A stretch of 64,000 bases of DNA, from assembly GCA_945917765.1 (NCBI GenBank), contig CAMEHU010000005.1, positions 1 to 64,000 on the forward strand, read 5' to 3'. This DNA is from an uncultured Lachnospiraceae bacterium (GTDB lineage: Bacteria > Bacillota > Clostridia > TANB77 > CAG-508). Numbering within the stretch: position 1 is the stretch's first letter; each line of letters starts with the position of its first letter. This document shows, piece after piece, positions 10,984 through 20,937 of this stretch. Below the pieces are notes generated by a model. It was not told where the DNA came from, made no database searches, and was given only the letters and a program-made list of their open reading frames with translations. A program made the translations under genes and the position numbers.

Positions 10984-13900
10984 TTACTGATGTGTCCCAA
11001 ATTGTGCATTTTGCACAGCAGGGACGCGTCCCCAATTGTGCAAAAAATTATTAATTTCTTCAAATTGTTCAGAAACCTTAACAGCTTTGCTCTTTAGTGT
11101 AATGTATGGTTCTTTTCCAGGTGAAAATGCTACCATATTTCCATATTCTTTTATTACGATATCTACAATTGAAAAATCAAATTTATTTGCATCAAAATAA
11201 AATACGAAATTCGAATTTCTTTTTGTAACTTTAAATATATTAGCTTTTCTACATAATTCTTTTATTCTTACAATTTCAAGTAAATTTTCAACTTCTGATG
11301 GAATATTTCCATATCTATCAATTAATTCATCAACAATATTTGCAATATCTTCCTCAGTTCTACATAGTGCTATATCTTGATATATCTCAATTTTTTGACT
11401 AGAATCACTAATATATTCGTCAGGAATATAACTTGAAATATTTAAATCTATTTGAACATCTATTTCTTCTTGAACATCAATTCCTTGCATTTCTTTTACT
11501 ACTTCATCAAGTAATTTACAATACATTTCATAACCTACTTGTTCCATATGTCCATGTTGAATTTCTCCAAGTAAACTTCCTGCTCCTCTTATTTCCAAAT
11601 CACGCATAGCTATTTTAAATCCTGAGCCAAATTCTGTAAATTCTTTAATTGCTTTTAAACGTTTATCTGCAACTTCTGATAATAGTTTGTCTGGTTTATA
11701 TGTTATATATGCATATGCTTGTTTATCGCTTCTACCAACTCTTCCACGGATTTGATATAATTGTGCTAATCCTAATCTGTCAGCATTTTCAACTATAATT
11801 GTATTGGCATTAGGAATATCAATTCCTGATTCTAAAATTGTTGTACATACTAACACATTTGTCTTTTGGTTAATAAAATCAAACATTATTTCCTCAATTT
11901 CTTTACCTGACATTTGTCCATGTGCAAATGAAACTTCCGCTTCTGGAACTAATCTTGAAATTTCCATTGCCTTTTTTTGTATATTTTCAACATTATTATA
12001 CAAATAAAATACTTGTCCATTTCTCTCCAATTCCTTAGTAATAGCTTCTTTTATAACATCTTGGTCATATTCTAATACATAAGTTTGAACTGGCTTTCTA
12101 ATTTGAGGTGGTTCATATATAACAGACATATCTCTAACACCAACAATAGACATATGTAATGTTCTTGGAATAGGTGTTGCAGTCATTGTTAAAACATCTA
12201 CACTATTTTTTAATTGTTTAATTTTTTCTTTATCTTTTACACCAAATCTGTGTTCTTCATCTATTATTAATAATCCTAAATCTTTAAATTCAACATCCTC
12301 ACTTAATAATCTATGTGTTCCAACAACAACATCAGTTTCTCCTAATTTTAATTTTTTAATTGTATTGTTTTGTTCTTTTTTTGTTCTGAATCTATTTAAC
12401 AATTCAACATTAATTGCAAAATCCTTCATTCTGTTTTTGAATTCTTCATATTGTTGATTTGCTAAAACTGTTGTTGGTACTAAATATGCAACTTGTTTAT
12501 GATCCATTACAGCTTTAAATGCAGCACGAATTGCAACTTCTGTTTTACCATACCCAACATCCCCACATAAAAGTCTGTCCATTGGTTTTGGTTGTTCCAT
12601 ATCTTTTTTTACTTCTTCGATACATCTTAATTGATCATCTGTTTCAACATATTCGAAGTTTTCTTCAAATTGCTTTTGCCAATCAGTATCTTTGCTAAAT
12701 GCATGACCTTTGATTTTCTCTCTTTTAGCATATAATTCAATTAGCTCTCTAGCAACTTCTCTTAAATTATTTTTTACTTTTGCTTTTACTTTTGACCAAT
12801 CTTTTCCACCTAGTTTATATATTTTCGGTGTGCCTTCTGAACCAACATATTTTCTTATTGTATCCATATTAGTAGTAGGAACATATAAAATATCGTCGTC
12901 TTTATATCTTATTTTTACATAATCTTTTATAACATTGTCAGCCTTTATTGTATTAACTCCAATGTATTGCCCTATTCCATGTGATTGATGGACAACATAA
13001 TCACCAATTCTTAAATCAGCAAAAACGACCTTTTCCGCTTCTTTAAAATCCTTTGCAACTTTTTTCTTTTTTACAGGTATAGTTGTAAAAAAATCTTCAC
13101 TAGAAATTACTAATAAATCCAAATCATAAGCTTCAAATCCTGATGTTAATGCACCTGTTGTAGTTATTACTTTTCCATTTTTTAGTTCATCAACTTTTTT
13201 CATAAAAGTATTTTCGATATTTCTATCATTTAATAAAATACCTAATTTTTTAGCATTTTCTTCACTACCACCTAATATTAAAATCTTCTTTTTCTTTTTA
13301 ATTGAATCTTGTAATGTTGTAACTAAACTATCAATTTCATTTTTATAAAATAGCATATCTCTATAATTAAAATTGATAATTGTATTAGAAATTTTTGAGC
13401 TTACTATATCATCCTTGAACATAAATATATGTTGTTTGCAATTTAAATCTTCTTCAGTGCCTATTGATAATCTATCAAATTCAACCATATTATTGATAAC
13501 ATCTGGCACACTTTTACCTTTTTCAATTAATGATTTAACCAAATTTCTATTTTCAATTTTAACATTATCTATTCTCTGATTTATTTTTCCAAATTCATCT
13601 AAAACTATTACAAAATTATCTAAATACTCTAAAATATTAGATTTTCTACTATAAAAGCAATTAAAATATTTATCAATTTTACTAATATAATCACCTGAAC
13701 GAATTATTTCAATATCTTCTTTAATATTTTGTTTGTTTTCATAATTTTCATTTTCTATTTTTTCTAGAACTTCATCTAAACCATATTCTAAGACATATTC
13801 GTGAGATGGATTTATTTCGAAATGTTCTATCATTTCAATAGATCTTTGTGAGATAATATCAAATCTTCTAATAGAATCTATATCATCTCCCCAAAACTCA

Positions 13901-14472
13901 AGTCTTACACCTTGTTTATCTGAAATAGATATATCTACAATTCCACCTCTAATACTAAACTGTCCTCTACCATCAATTAAATCTTTTCTTTCATAACCTA
14001 AGTCAATCAATTTTTGTTTTAGATAATCTAATTTAAGAGAATCTCCAACTTTTACCTTAATAGAATTTTTAAATAAAACATTTTTTGGAATCATATTTTG
14101 CATAACAGCTTCAATTGTTAAAACAATGATATTTACTTTATTATTATGAATGTTATTTAAAACTTCTATCCTTTCATAAGGCAAATCTTTACTTTCTGCA
14201 ATGTAATCATAAGTTACTAGTTCTTTTTTAGGAAAAATCGCAGAATTTTGATTAAAGTATGTAATATCTTTCAATAATCTTTTAGCTTGTATTTGATTAT
14301 ATGTTATTACACATATATTTTTATTTAGGCTTTCATGTAAACCTGCAATTGTTTGAATTTTTCCCATGTCAGATAAGCCCGATAAACTTATCGGGCTTTT
14401 TGTTTCTTTTATGTGCTTAATAACTTCTGAGAACTTTTTTGAATTTTGCAATTCATTAATTAGAATGTTCAA
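10984..14472 (-). CDS. mfd: transcription-repair coupling factor; C-terminal tail encoded by an intergenic repeat
   Basis: Full-length Mfd with GDVGYGKTEVAIRAAFKA, IDEEHRFGV; last residues HNWGRVPAVQNAQFGTHQ derive from repeat 10989..11042. Confidence 0.95.
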   Translation of the reverse strand: MNILINELQNSKKFSEVIKHIKETKSPISLSGLSDMGKIQTIAGLHESLNKNICVITYNQIQAKRLLKDITYFNQNSAIFPKKELVTYDYIAESKDLPYERIEVLNNIHNNKVNIIVLTIEAVMQNMIPKNVLFKNSIKVKVGDSLKLDYLKQKLIDLGYERKDLIDGRGQFSIRGGIVDISISDKQGVRLEFWGDDIDSIRRFDIISQRSIEMIEHFEINPSHEYVLEYGLDEVLEKIENENYENKQNIKEDIEIIRSGDYISKIDKYFNCFYSRKSNILEYLDNFVIVLDEFGKINQRIDNVKIENRNLVKSLIEKGKSVPDVINNMVEFDRLSIGTEEDLNCKQHIFMFKDDIVSSKISNTIINFNYRDMLFYKNEIDSLVTTLQDSIKKKKKILILGGSEENAKKLGILLNDRNIENTFMKKVDELKNGKVITTTGALTSGFEAYDLDLLVISSEDFFTTIPVKKKKVAKDFKEAEKVVFADLRIGDYVVHQSHGIGQYIGVNTIKADNVIKDYVKIRYKDDDILYVPTTNMDTIRKYVGSEGTPKIYKLGGKDWSKVKAKVKNNLREVARELIELYAKREKIKGHAFSKDTDWQKQFEENFEYVETDDQLRCIEEVKKDMEQPKPMDRLLCGDVGYGKTEVAIRAAFKAVMDHKQVAYLVPTTVLANQQYEEFKNRMKDFAINVELLNRFRTKKEQNNTIKKLKLGETDVVVGTHRLLSEDVEFKDLGLLIIDEEHRFGVKDKEKIKQLKNSVDVLTMTATPIPRTLHMSIVGVRDMSVIYEPPQIRKPVQTYVLEYDQDVIKEAITKELERNGQVFYLYNNVENIQKKAMEISRLVPEAEVSFAHGQMSGKEIEEIMFDFINQKTNVLVCTTILESGIDIPNANTIIVENADRLGLAQLYQIRGRVGRSDKQAYAYITYKPDKLLSEVADKRLKAIKEFTEFGSGFKIAMRDLEIRGAGSLLGEIQHGHMEQVGYEMYCKLLDEVVKEMQGIDVQEEIDVQIDLNISSYIPDEYISDSSQKIEIYQDIALCRTEEDIANIVDELIDRYGNIPSEVENLLEIVRIKELCRKANIFKVTKRNSNFVFYFDANKFDFSIVDIVIKEYGNMVAFSPGKEPYITLKSKAVKVSEQFEEINNFLHNWGRVPAVQNAQFGTHQ
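10989..11042. repeat. family A copy 2 (encodes Mfd C-terminus)
   Basis: gatgtgtcccaaattgtgcattttgcacagcagggacgcgtccccaattgtgca. Confidence 0.9.
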
Positions 14473-14474
14473 TT

Positions 14475-15542
14475 TTAATTCATTCCTTTCAAAATTTTTC
14501 CTCCACCTAAAACAATATCATCAATATAAAAAACCGCAGATTGTCCAGGTGTAATCGCTCTTTGAGGTTCATCGAAAATAACTTTTAATTTATTATCTCC
14601 AGCATTTTCAATAACTCCACTTGCAACTTTCGCAGAATATCTAGTTTTGATATCAACCTTAATTGGCTCATTGATTTCATCAAACAATAACAAATTAATA
14701 TCACCAACTAGGATTTCTTTTTTATATAACTCGTTTTCTTCACCTACAATAACTTCATTTCTATCTTTATTAAAGCCTAATACAAATAAAGGTACTTTAT
14801 AAGATATACCAAGCCCTTTTCTTTGGCCAATTGTATAATTATATAAACCTGTATGTTTTCCTAAAACCTCACCTTTAGAATTAACAATATTTCCCTGTTT
14901 TGGCTTAATATCAGAATTATTTTCTAAGAATTTTTTATAATTTCCATCAGGTATAAAGCAGATATCCTCACTATCTGGCTTATTTGCCACTTTTAGGTTA
15001 TTATCTCTAGCTATTTTTCTAATCTCATCCTTACTTTCAAAATCAGCTAAAGGAAATAACACATGTTCAATTAAATCTTTAGGAATATTCCACAAAACAT
15101 AACTCTGATCTTTTTTTCCTGCATTTGATTTTTTTAAAACCCATCTTCCATATTTTTCACTATATTCAGTTTTAGCATAATGACCTGTTGCAATATAATT
15201 ACAACCAAGTTCTTTTGCTTTTTCATACATAAAACCAAATTTCATATATTTATTACATTCAATACATGGATTAGGAGTTTTACAATCAGCATAACAATTT
15301 ATAAAATCATCAATTACATATTTTTTAAAATCATTTTTATAATCATATGTAAAATGTGGAATTCCTAAACTATTGCAAACATTTTTTGCATCTAAATATG
15401 TATTAATATTGCAACAACTACTTCCACAAAACAGTTCTAAAGTTGCACCTATTACATCATATCCATTTTGTTTAAGCAATAATGCTGATACACTACTGTC
15501 TACTCCTCCACTCATTCCTAATAATACTTTTTTATTTTCCAT
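14475..15542 (-). CDS. mnmA: tRNA-specific 2-thiouridylase
   Basis: MENKKVLLGMSGGVDSSVSALLLK, NPCIECNKYMKFG; start trimmed from the ORF start at 15572, which lies in a repeat. Confidence 0.93.
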   Translation of the reverse strand: MENKKVLLGMSGGVDSSVSALLLKQNGYDVIGATLELFCGSSCCNINTYLDAKNVCNSLGIPHFTYDYKNDFKKYVIDDFINCYADCKTPNPCIECNKYMKFGFMYEKAKELGCNYIATGHYAKTEYSEKYGRWVLKKSNAGKKDQSYVLWNIPKDLIEHVLFPLADFESKDEIRKIARDNNLKVANKPDSEDICFIPDGNYKKFLENNSDIKPKQGNIVNSKGEVLGKHTGLYNYTIGQRKGLGISYKVPLFVLGFNKDRNEVIVGEENELYKKEILVGDINLLLFDEINEPIKVDIKTRYSAKVASGVIENAGDNKLKVIFDEPQRAITPGQSAVFYIDDIVLGGGKILKGMN

Positions 15543-15558
15543 TTTATTATTCCTTTCT

Positions 15559-15620
15559 GCGCAATTGCGCAATTGGGGACGCGTCCCTACTGTGCATTTT
15601 GCACAGTTTGGGACACATCT
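15559..15620. repeat. family A copy 3 (opposite orientation)
   Basis: caattggggacgcgtccctactgtgcattttgcacagtttgggacacatc. Confidence 0.88.
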
Positions 15621-15625
15621 CTTTG

Positions 15626-16108
15626 CTAATTAGATGAACCGTCCCCAGTTGTGCATTTTGCACAGCCGGGACGCGTCCCCAATTGTGCAAATATATTTTC
15701 CAAAGTATGCCATGCAAGTAAAGCACATTTAACCCTAGCAGGCATATTAGATATATTCTTAAATGCGATAGCATCTTCTAATTTCTTTAATTCTTCCTCA
15801 TCCTTTGTTTCCCTTTTAATCATTTCAATAAAGGTTTTTACAATTTCTTTTGCTTCATCAACAGTCTTGCCTTTTATAGTATCAATCATAATAGATGTAG
15901 ATGCTTGAGAAATAGCACAACCATGACCATGAAACGCCATATCTTCTATAATATTTCCATTCATTTTAACCTCTAAAGTAATCTCATCACCACAATTAGG
16001 ATTATGCCCTAACTCACAAAAATCAGCACAACCTAATATTTTCTTATTATATGAATTCATGCTATGTTCCATAATCAATTCATTATAAACATCATTTAAA
16101 CTATCCAA
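15626..16108 (-). CDS. sufU: SufU-like Fe-S scaffold/sulfurtransferase; C-terminus runs into a repeat
   Basis: NPNCGDEITLEVKMNGN, GHGCAISQASTSIM; tail AQLGTRPGCAKCTTGDGSSN is repeat-derived. Confidence 0.88.
   Translation of the reverse strand: MDSLNDVYNELIMEHSMNSYNKKILGCADFCELGHNPNCGDEITLEVKMNGNIIEDMAFHGHGCAISQASTSIMIDTIKGKTVDEAKEIVKTFIEMIKRETKDEEELKKLEDAIAFKNISNMPARVKCALLAWHTLENIFAQLGTRPGCAKCTTGDGSSN
15635..15690. repeat. family A copy 4 (encodes SufU C-terminus)
   Basis: gaaccgtccccagttgtgcattttgcacagccgggacgcgtccccaattgtgca. Confidence 0.88.
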
Positions 16109-16159
16109 ACTTTTTTTCTCCTCTCTTACAAAAATATCTGTTGTTTTCTTATAATCTGT

Positions 16160-16326
16160 AGAGTAGTCAAGAATTTGAATTATGTAATTTTAGAAAATAT
16201 ATTAACACGCAGTAGAGTGCGCAGTTTGGCGCCCCCACCTACAGTCTTCTACCCAAACTCCCACGCCAGCAAACGAACAGAGTGTTAATACTATTTTCTA
16301 AAATTACATAATTCAAACTCTTGACG
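16160..16326. repeat. fold-back element with ~43-bp inverted arms
   Basis: gtcaagaatttgaattatgtaattttagaaaatatattaacac ... gtgttaatactattttctaaaattacataattcaaactcttgac; core gtgcgcagtttggcg. Confidence 0.9.
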
Positions 16327-16344
16327 GCACCCTCTAATAACAAA

Positions 16345-17565
16345 CTACATATATTTTCTAAACATCTCGTATGCCTTTTTCAATGCCTCCACAAGCTTAT
16401 CGACATCTTCTATTGTATTATAAAAATAAAAACTAGCCCTACAAGTAGAATCGATTCCTAAAAATCTCATCAAAGGTTGCGCACAGTGATTTCCTGAACG
16501 GACACAAACACCATTGCTGTCTAAAATACTTGCAACATCATGAGGATGAACTCCATTAATATTAAATGAAATAACTCCTTGATGATTCTCTTTATTAGGA
16601 GTCATATATAAAGTAATAAAATCAAGCTCCTTCAACTTTTCTCTAGCATATGAAACCACATCATTTTCTATTTTACTAATACTATCATAACCAATTTTTT
16701 CAATATAATCAATAGCAGAACCCAATCCAATTACACCTTCAACATTTTGAGTTCCAGCTTCAAATTTATTAGGCAATGGTGCAAATGTAGTATCTTGTTC
16801 ATACACATATTCTATCATATCTCCTCCCATTAAGAAAGGATTCATTTTATTTAATATTTCTCTTTTTCCATAAAGAACCCCTATTCCTAGAGGAGCAAGC
16901 ATTTTATGACCTGAAAACACTAAAAAATCTGCGTCCATTTTTTGGACATCAATTTTCATATGTGGAATACTTTGTGATGCGTCCACAACAACAATTGCTC
17001 CTTTTTTATGAGCATATTTTATTATCTTTTCAACATTATTTATAGTTCCCAAAACATTTGATACATGTGTAATTCCAACTATTTTTGTTTTATCAGTAAT
17101 CTTACTTTCAATTTCTTCATCTGATAATTCAAATTCGTCATTTATATACATATAATTTAGCTTAGCTCCTGTTGTTTTTGCAACTTTTTGCCATGGTACT
17201 AGATTAGAATGATGCTCCATTATTGAAATAACAATTTCATCATCTTTTTTTAAATTATCTAATCCATATGAATATGCAATTAGGTTCAAGCTTTCAGTAG
17301 CATTTTTAGAAAAGATGATTTCTTCTCTATGTTTTGCATTTATAAATTTTGCGATTTTAGTTCTTGTATTTTCATATTCTTCAGTAGCTTCTATGCTTAA
17401 TGAATACGCTCCCCTATGTGGGTTTGCATTATTGTTTTCATAGAAATTATCTACTGTTTCTATTACTTGAACTGGTTTTTGAGTTGTTGCTCCACTATCT
17501 AAATATGATATTTTTCTATTTTGTAATAATGGAAAATCTTTTATTATTTCGTTTTGATTCATCAT
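16345..17565 (-). CDS. sufS: cysteine desulfurase SufS
   Basis: YLDSGATTQKP, GHKMLAPLGIGVLYGK, RSGNHCAQPLM. Confidence 0.93.
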   Translation of the reverse strand: MMNQNEIIKDFPLLQNRKISYLDSGATTQKPVQVIETVDNFYENNNANPHRGAYSLSIEATEEYENTRTKIAKFINAKHREEIIFSKNATESLNLIAYSYGLDNLKKDDEIVISIMEHHSNLVPWQKVAKTTGAKLNYMYINDEFELSDEEIESKITDKTKIVGITHVSNVLGTINNVEKIIKYAHKKGAIVVVDASQSIPHMKIDVQKMDADFLVFSGHKMLAPLGIGVLYGKREILNKMNPFLMGGDMIEYVYEQDTTFAPLPNKFEAGTQNVEGVIGLGSAIDYIEKIGYDSISKIENDVVSYAREKLKELDFITLYMTPNKENHQGVISFNINGVHPHDVASILDSNGVCVRSGNHCAQPLMRFLGIDSTCRASFYFYNTIEDVDKLVEALKKAYEMFRKYM

Positions 17566-17622
17566 TCTCTCCTCCTTTTTTATAAAAAGCCCTTCAATTG
17601 CATAAATTGAAGGGCAGAGATA

Positions 17623-17784
17623 TTAGGTTTTATTTCCAACATCTCTTGTAGCGCAACGTTTTGCTGTGTTTGCTTTTGTCTTTTCCGCTACGTAATCAGC
17701 ATATTGCTTGATTGCACCTTTGTTATGCTGTTCACGTATCCTAGCCATTGTTTCGCTGCTTGGATTTGGATTACCTTTTTTCAT
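17623..17784 (-). CDS. 53-aa hypothetical protein between sufS and sufD (below the ORF-track cutoff)
   Basis: AGGAGGTATTTTAAAA-ATG; MKKGNPNPSSETMARIREQHNKGAIKQYADYVAEKTKANTAKRCATRDVGNKT*; hairpin terminator downstream (17590-17620). Confidence 0.6.
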   Translation of the reverse strand: MKKGNPNPSSETMARIREQHNKGAIKQYADYVAEKTKANTAKRCATRDVGNKT

Positions 17785-17959
17785 TTTTAAAATACCTCCT
17801 TTTATTTTACCGGAGATATTGAAACCTCCGGTTAATTACATGTAATCACCTTCGGTTTTCATAAAAATTAATAATATAATTATAACATATATCTATAAAA
17901 ATTACAATATCTCTAGATTTTCATAAATAGTATTACTCTATTATTAATATAATCCAAAA

Positions 17960-19024
17960 CTAATCCAATCTCTCTTCAATCTCATCTATTATTTGCTTCT
18001 TCAATTCTTCATTCTTAACTTTTTCTAAAATCTTATTAAATTTGGCTCTAACTAACAATTTCATAGCTTCTTTTAACTCAAATCCTCTACTCATAATGTA
18101 GAATAATTCTTTTTCTCCAATTTTACCAGCAGAGCTACTATGATTTCCTTCAACCTCTTCTTCAGAACACAAAAGCATTGGCAAAGCTATTGATTTAGCT
18201 TTATCTGATAATAACATACAGTTCTCATTTTCATTTCCAGTAGCTTTTTTGCACCCTGTTTTAAAATCTATTGTACCTTTAAAATTCTTTTTGCTATTTC
18301 CTTTCAATGCTCCTTGAACTTCTATATCAATATTTGATTTTTTTCCATATAATTCTCCAATATAATTTAAATCAAATCTTTGCTCATTTTTACCTAGATA
18401 AATTGTGTTTAACTGACTATCAGCTCCATCTCCTGAAATATTTGAATAATAGTTAGTTACACTATTTTTTCCGCCAAAATCTATTATGCAGTAGTTTATT
18501 TTAGAATTTTCTTCAAATTCATTTTGAATTGCCATGAGATTGTTAGATAGTTCGTTCATCAAATTAACTATAATTACATTTAAAGCTGCATTTTTCTTGG
18601 CTTTTGCACGAATTACTGCATTATGATAAGCTTGTACATCTTCATCAGTTTCATATTTTAAAATTATAGTAGATTTTGTATTTTCATTTGCTGTAATTTC
18701 AATGCTTTCAGCTAAATTCGAATTTGTTTTATCTAATTTAAAAAATATTTCAACTTCTTTATTAGTTTTACTATCAACTATAATGTTAGCTTTATAATTA
18801 GATTTCTCATTTACTTGATTTGTAAATATTTCTCCTAATCCATATTTCAATTCAGCATTTTGAACTTCTGAACTTATTGTAATTTTAGAACCTATTTCTG
18901 AAACTGCAACATTTTTGAATTCTTCCAGTTTTTGTGGAATTTCTAAATCTTCAATTTTTATATTATTAATCCTAAAACTCTTTGAAGTTCTAACTGGTGT
19001 TTCGTTTATTTTTTGACTATTCAT
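17960..19024 (-). CDS. sufD: SufD-like Fe-S assembly protein
   Basis: SufD/SufB beta-helix C-terminus SAGKIGEKELFYIMSRGFELKEAMKLLVRAKF; gene order. Confidence 0.85.
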   Translation of the reverse strand: MNSQKINETPVRTSKSFRINNIKIEDLEIPQKLEEFKNVAVSEIGSKITISSEVQNAELKYGLGEIFTNQVNEKSNYKANIIVDSKTNKEVEIFFKLDKTNSNLAESIEITANENTKSTIILKYETDEDVQAYHNAVIRAKAKKNAALNVIIVNLMNELSNNLMAIQNEFEENSKINYCIIDFGGKNSVTNYYSNISGDGADSQLNTIYLGKNEQRFDLNYIGELYGKKSNIDIEVQGALKGNSKKNFKGTIDFKTGCKKATGNENENCMLLSDKAKSIALPMLLCSEEEVEGNHSSSAGKIGEKELFYIMSRGFELKEAMKLLVRAKFNKILEKVKNEELKKQIIDEIEERLD

Positions 19025-19117
19025 TTCGTTTTCCTTTCTATATTACTGACTTTGTTTTAACTCTGTGTTAATATCGATTCACCTTTTTTAGTGCTCATTT
19101 TTGTTTTACACAAAGTT

Positions 19118-19171
19118 GATCTGTCCCCAACTGTGCAAAATGCACAATTGGGACGCGTCCCTAACTGTGCA
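19118..19171. repeat. family A copy 5
   Basis: gatctgtccccaactgtgcaaaatgcacaattgggacgcgtccctaactgtgca. Confidence 0.88.
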
Positions 19172-19172
19172 A

Positions 19173-20573
19173 TTATCCAATTGCCCCCTCTAACTCTAAA
19201 TTAATCAAATTATTCATCTCAACTGCATACTCACCAGGCAACTCTTTTGAAATTGGATAAGCAAATCCCCTAACAATCATCGCCTTAGCATCTTCTTCAG
19301 ATAATCCTCTACTCATCAAATAAAAAATTGTCTTATCTGAAATCTTTCCAATCTTAGCTTCATGAGAAAATTCAACTTCATCTGTTCTAATATCATTTAC
19401 AGGAATTGTATCTGATACTGAAAAATCGTCTAACATCAATGATTCACAAGATACAGAAGATTTTGAATTTTGAGCATTTTCAGTAATTCTTACTAATGAT
19501 CTATACGTACATTTTCCACCATTTTTTGAGATAGATTTGCTATTTACAACACTTGATGTATTTGGTGCATTGTGTATTACTTTAAATCCTGTATCTAAGT
19601 TTTGTCCTGCTCCTGCAAAAGATATACCTGTATATTCTGTTTTAGCACCTTTTCCGTTAAGGATACTTAATGGGTACAACATTGATATTTTAGAACCAAA
19701 CGAACCTGTTACCCAATCAACTTGACCGCCTTCTTCTACTATTGCTTTTTTAGTATTTAAGTTCATCATATTTTTTGACCAGTTTTCTATTGTTGAATAT
19801 CGTAAATAAGCGTTTTTCTTTACATATAATTCAACACATCCAGCATGTAAGTTTACTTTATTGTATTTAGGTGCAGAACAGCCTTCAATAAAATGTAAGC
19901 TTGCACCTTCTTCAACTATGATTAATGTATGTTCAAATTGACCTGATTCTGGTGAATTTAATCTAAAATATGATTGTAATGGCATTTCTAATTTTACACC
20001 TTTTGGAATATATACAAATGAACCACCTGACCATACTGCAGCATGTAATGCAACAAATTTATGGTCATTCATTGGAACACATTTCATAAAATGCTCTTTT
20101 ACAATTTCAGGATATTCTCTTACAGCTGTTTCCATATCTGTGTATATAACACCTTGCTTTAATAATTCTTCCTTCATACTGTGATATACAACTTCTGAAT
20201 CATATTGAGCTCCAACACCTGCCAATGAAGTTCTTTCTGCTTCAGGAATTCCTAATTTATCAAAAGTATTTTTTATATCATCTGGTACATCATCCCATGA
20301 ATTGTTTAGCTTAGTTTTTGGACGTACATATGTTGCAATTTCATCCATATTTAATTCTGATAAATCAGGTCCCCATGTTGGAAGCTCTAATTTATTGTAT
20401 GTTTCCAAAGCTTTTAACCTTATTTCTCTCATCCAATCTGGATCATTTTTTTGCTTTGATATTTCTTCTACGATTTCTCTTGTTAAACCTTTTTGGATTT
20501 TGAAATCATAATCGTCTTTATTTTTTATGTCATAGATATTTCTATTTAATTCTTCTAACTTTGTTTTTGGCAT
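19173..20573 (-). CDS. sufB: Fe-S assembly protein SufB
   Basis: KCVPMNDHKFVALHAAVWSGGSFVYIPKGVKLEMPLQSYFRLN. Confidence 0.95.
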   Translation of the reverse strand: MPKTKLEELNRNIYDIKNKDDYDFKIQKGLTREIVEEISKQKNDPDWMREIRLKALETYNKLELPTWGPDLSELNMDEIATYVRPKTKLNNSWDDVPDDIKNTFDKLGIPEAERTSLAGVGAQYDSEVVYHSMKEELLKQGVIYTDMETAVREYPEIVKEHFMKCVPMNDHKFVALHAAVWSGGSFVYIPKGVKLEMPLQSYFRLNSPESGQFEHTLIIVEEGASLHFIEGCSAPKYNKVNLHAGCVELYVKKNAYLRYSTIENWSKNMMNLNTKKAIVEEGGQVDWVTGSFGSKISMLYPLSILNGKGAKTEYTGISFAGAGQNLDTGFKVIHNAPNTSSVVNSKSISKNGGKCTYRSLVRITENAQNSKSSVSCESLMLDDFSVSDTIPVNDIRTDEVEFSHEAKIGKISDKTIFYLMSRGLSEEDAKAMIVRGFAYPISKELPGEYAVEMNNLINLELEGAIG

Positions 20574-20704
20574 TTTTATTTTCCTTTCTTTTAAATTTGG
20601 GACGGAGAAAATTTCAAATTTTTAAAACTGGGGACAGATATGATATTTGCAAAATCCCATAAAGTTTATTATAATAATTTCATTTTTTAGCGAGGTGTTT
20701 TAAA

Positions 20705-20885
20705 AATTAAAAATATTTGGAATATTTTTTTCCGCCATTGCAATTTATAGGTTAGGTCTTTTTCGTGGTTGATTGTTCTTCCTGCACCCTTTTGGGCAAT
20801 ACATATCCTATTTATTATTTGCCTACCTATAAGTGATTCCGTTAATTCTACCGCAAGTAACCCTTTTAATGGTTTTTATAATGAT
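20705..20885 (-). ncRNA. candidate structured RNA between sufC and sufB, class unknown
   Basis: Long-range complementarity TATAGGTAGG / CCTAACCTATA, inner CCC-TTTT-GGG hairpin, terminator-like AAAAATATT-CCA-AATATTTTT at the 3' side. Confidence 0.3.
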
Positions 20886-20937
20886 TAATTTGCTTTTGTA
20901 TAATGCTTTATCCATTCTACATTTTTTTATATATAAT

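Noticed and set aside
14368-14400. Terminator-like hairpin AGCCCGATAAACTTATCGGGCTTTTTG inside the mfd 5' region
   Set aside because: Lies within coding sequence near the start of mfd; could attenuate but no supporting context.
15547-15774. ORF 15547..15774 minus
   Set aside because: Overlaps sufU and two repeats; repeat-derived peptide NWGRVPAVQNAQLGT.
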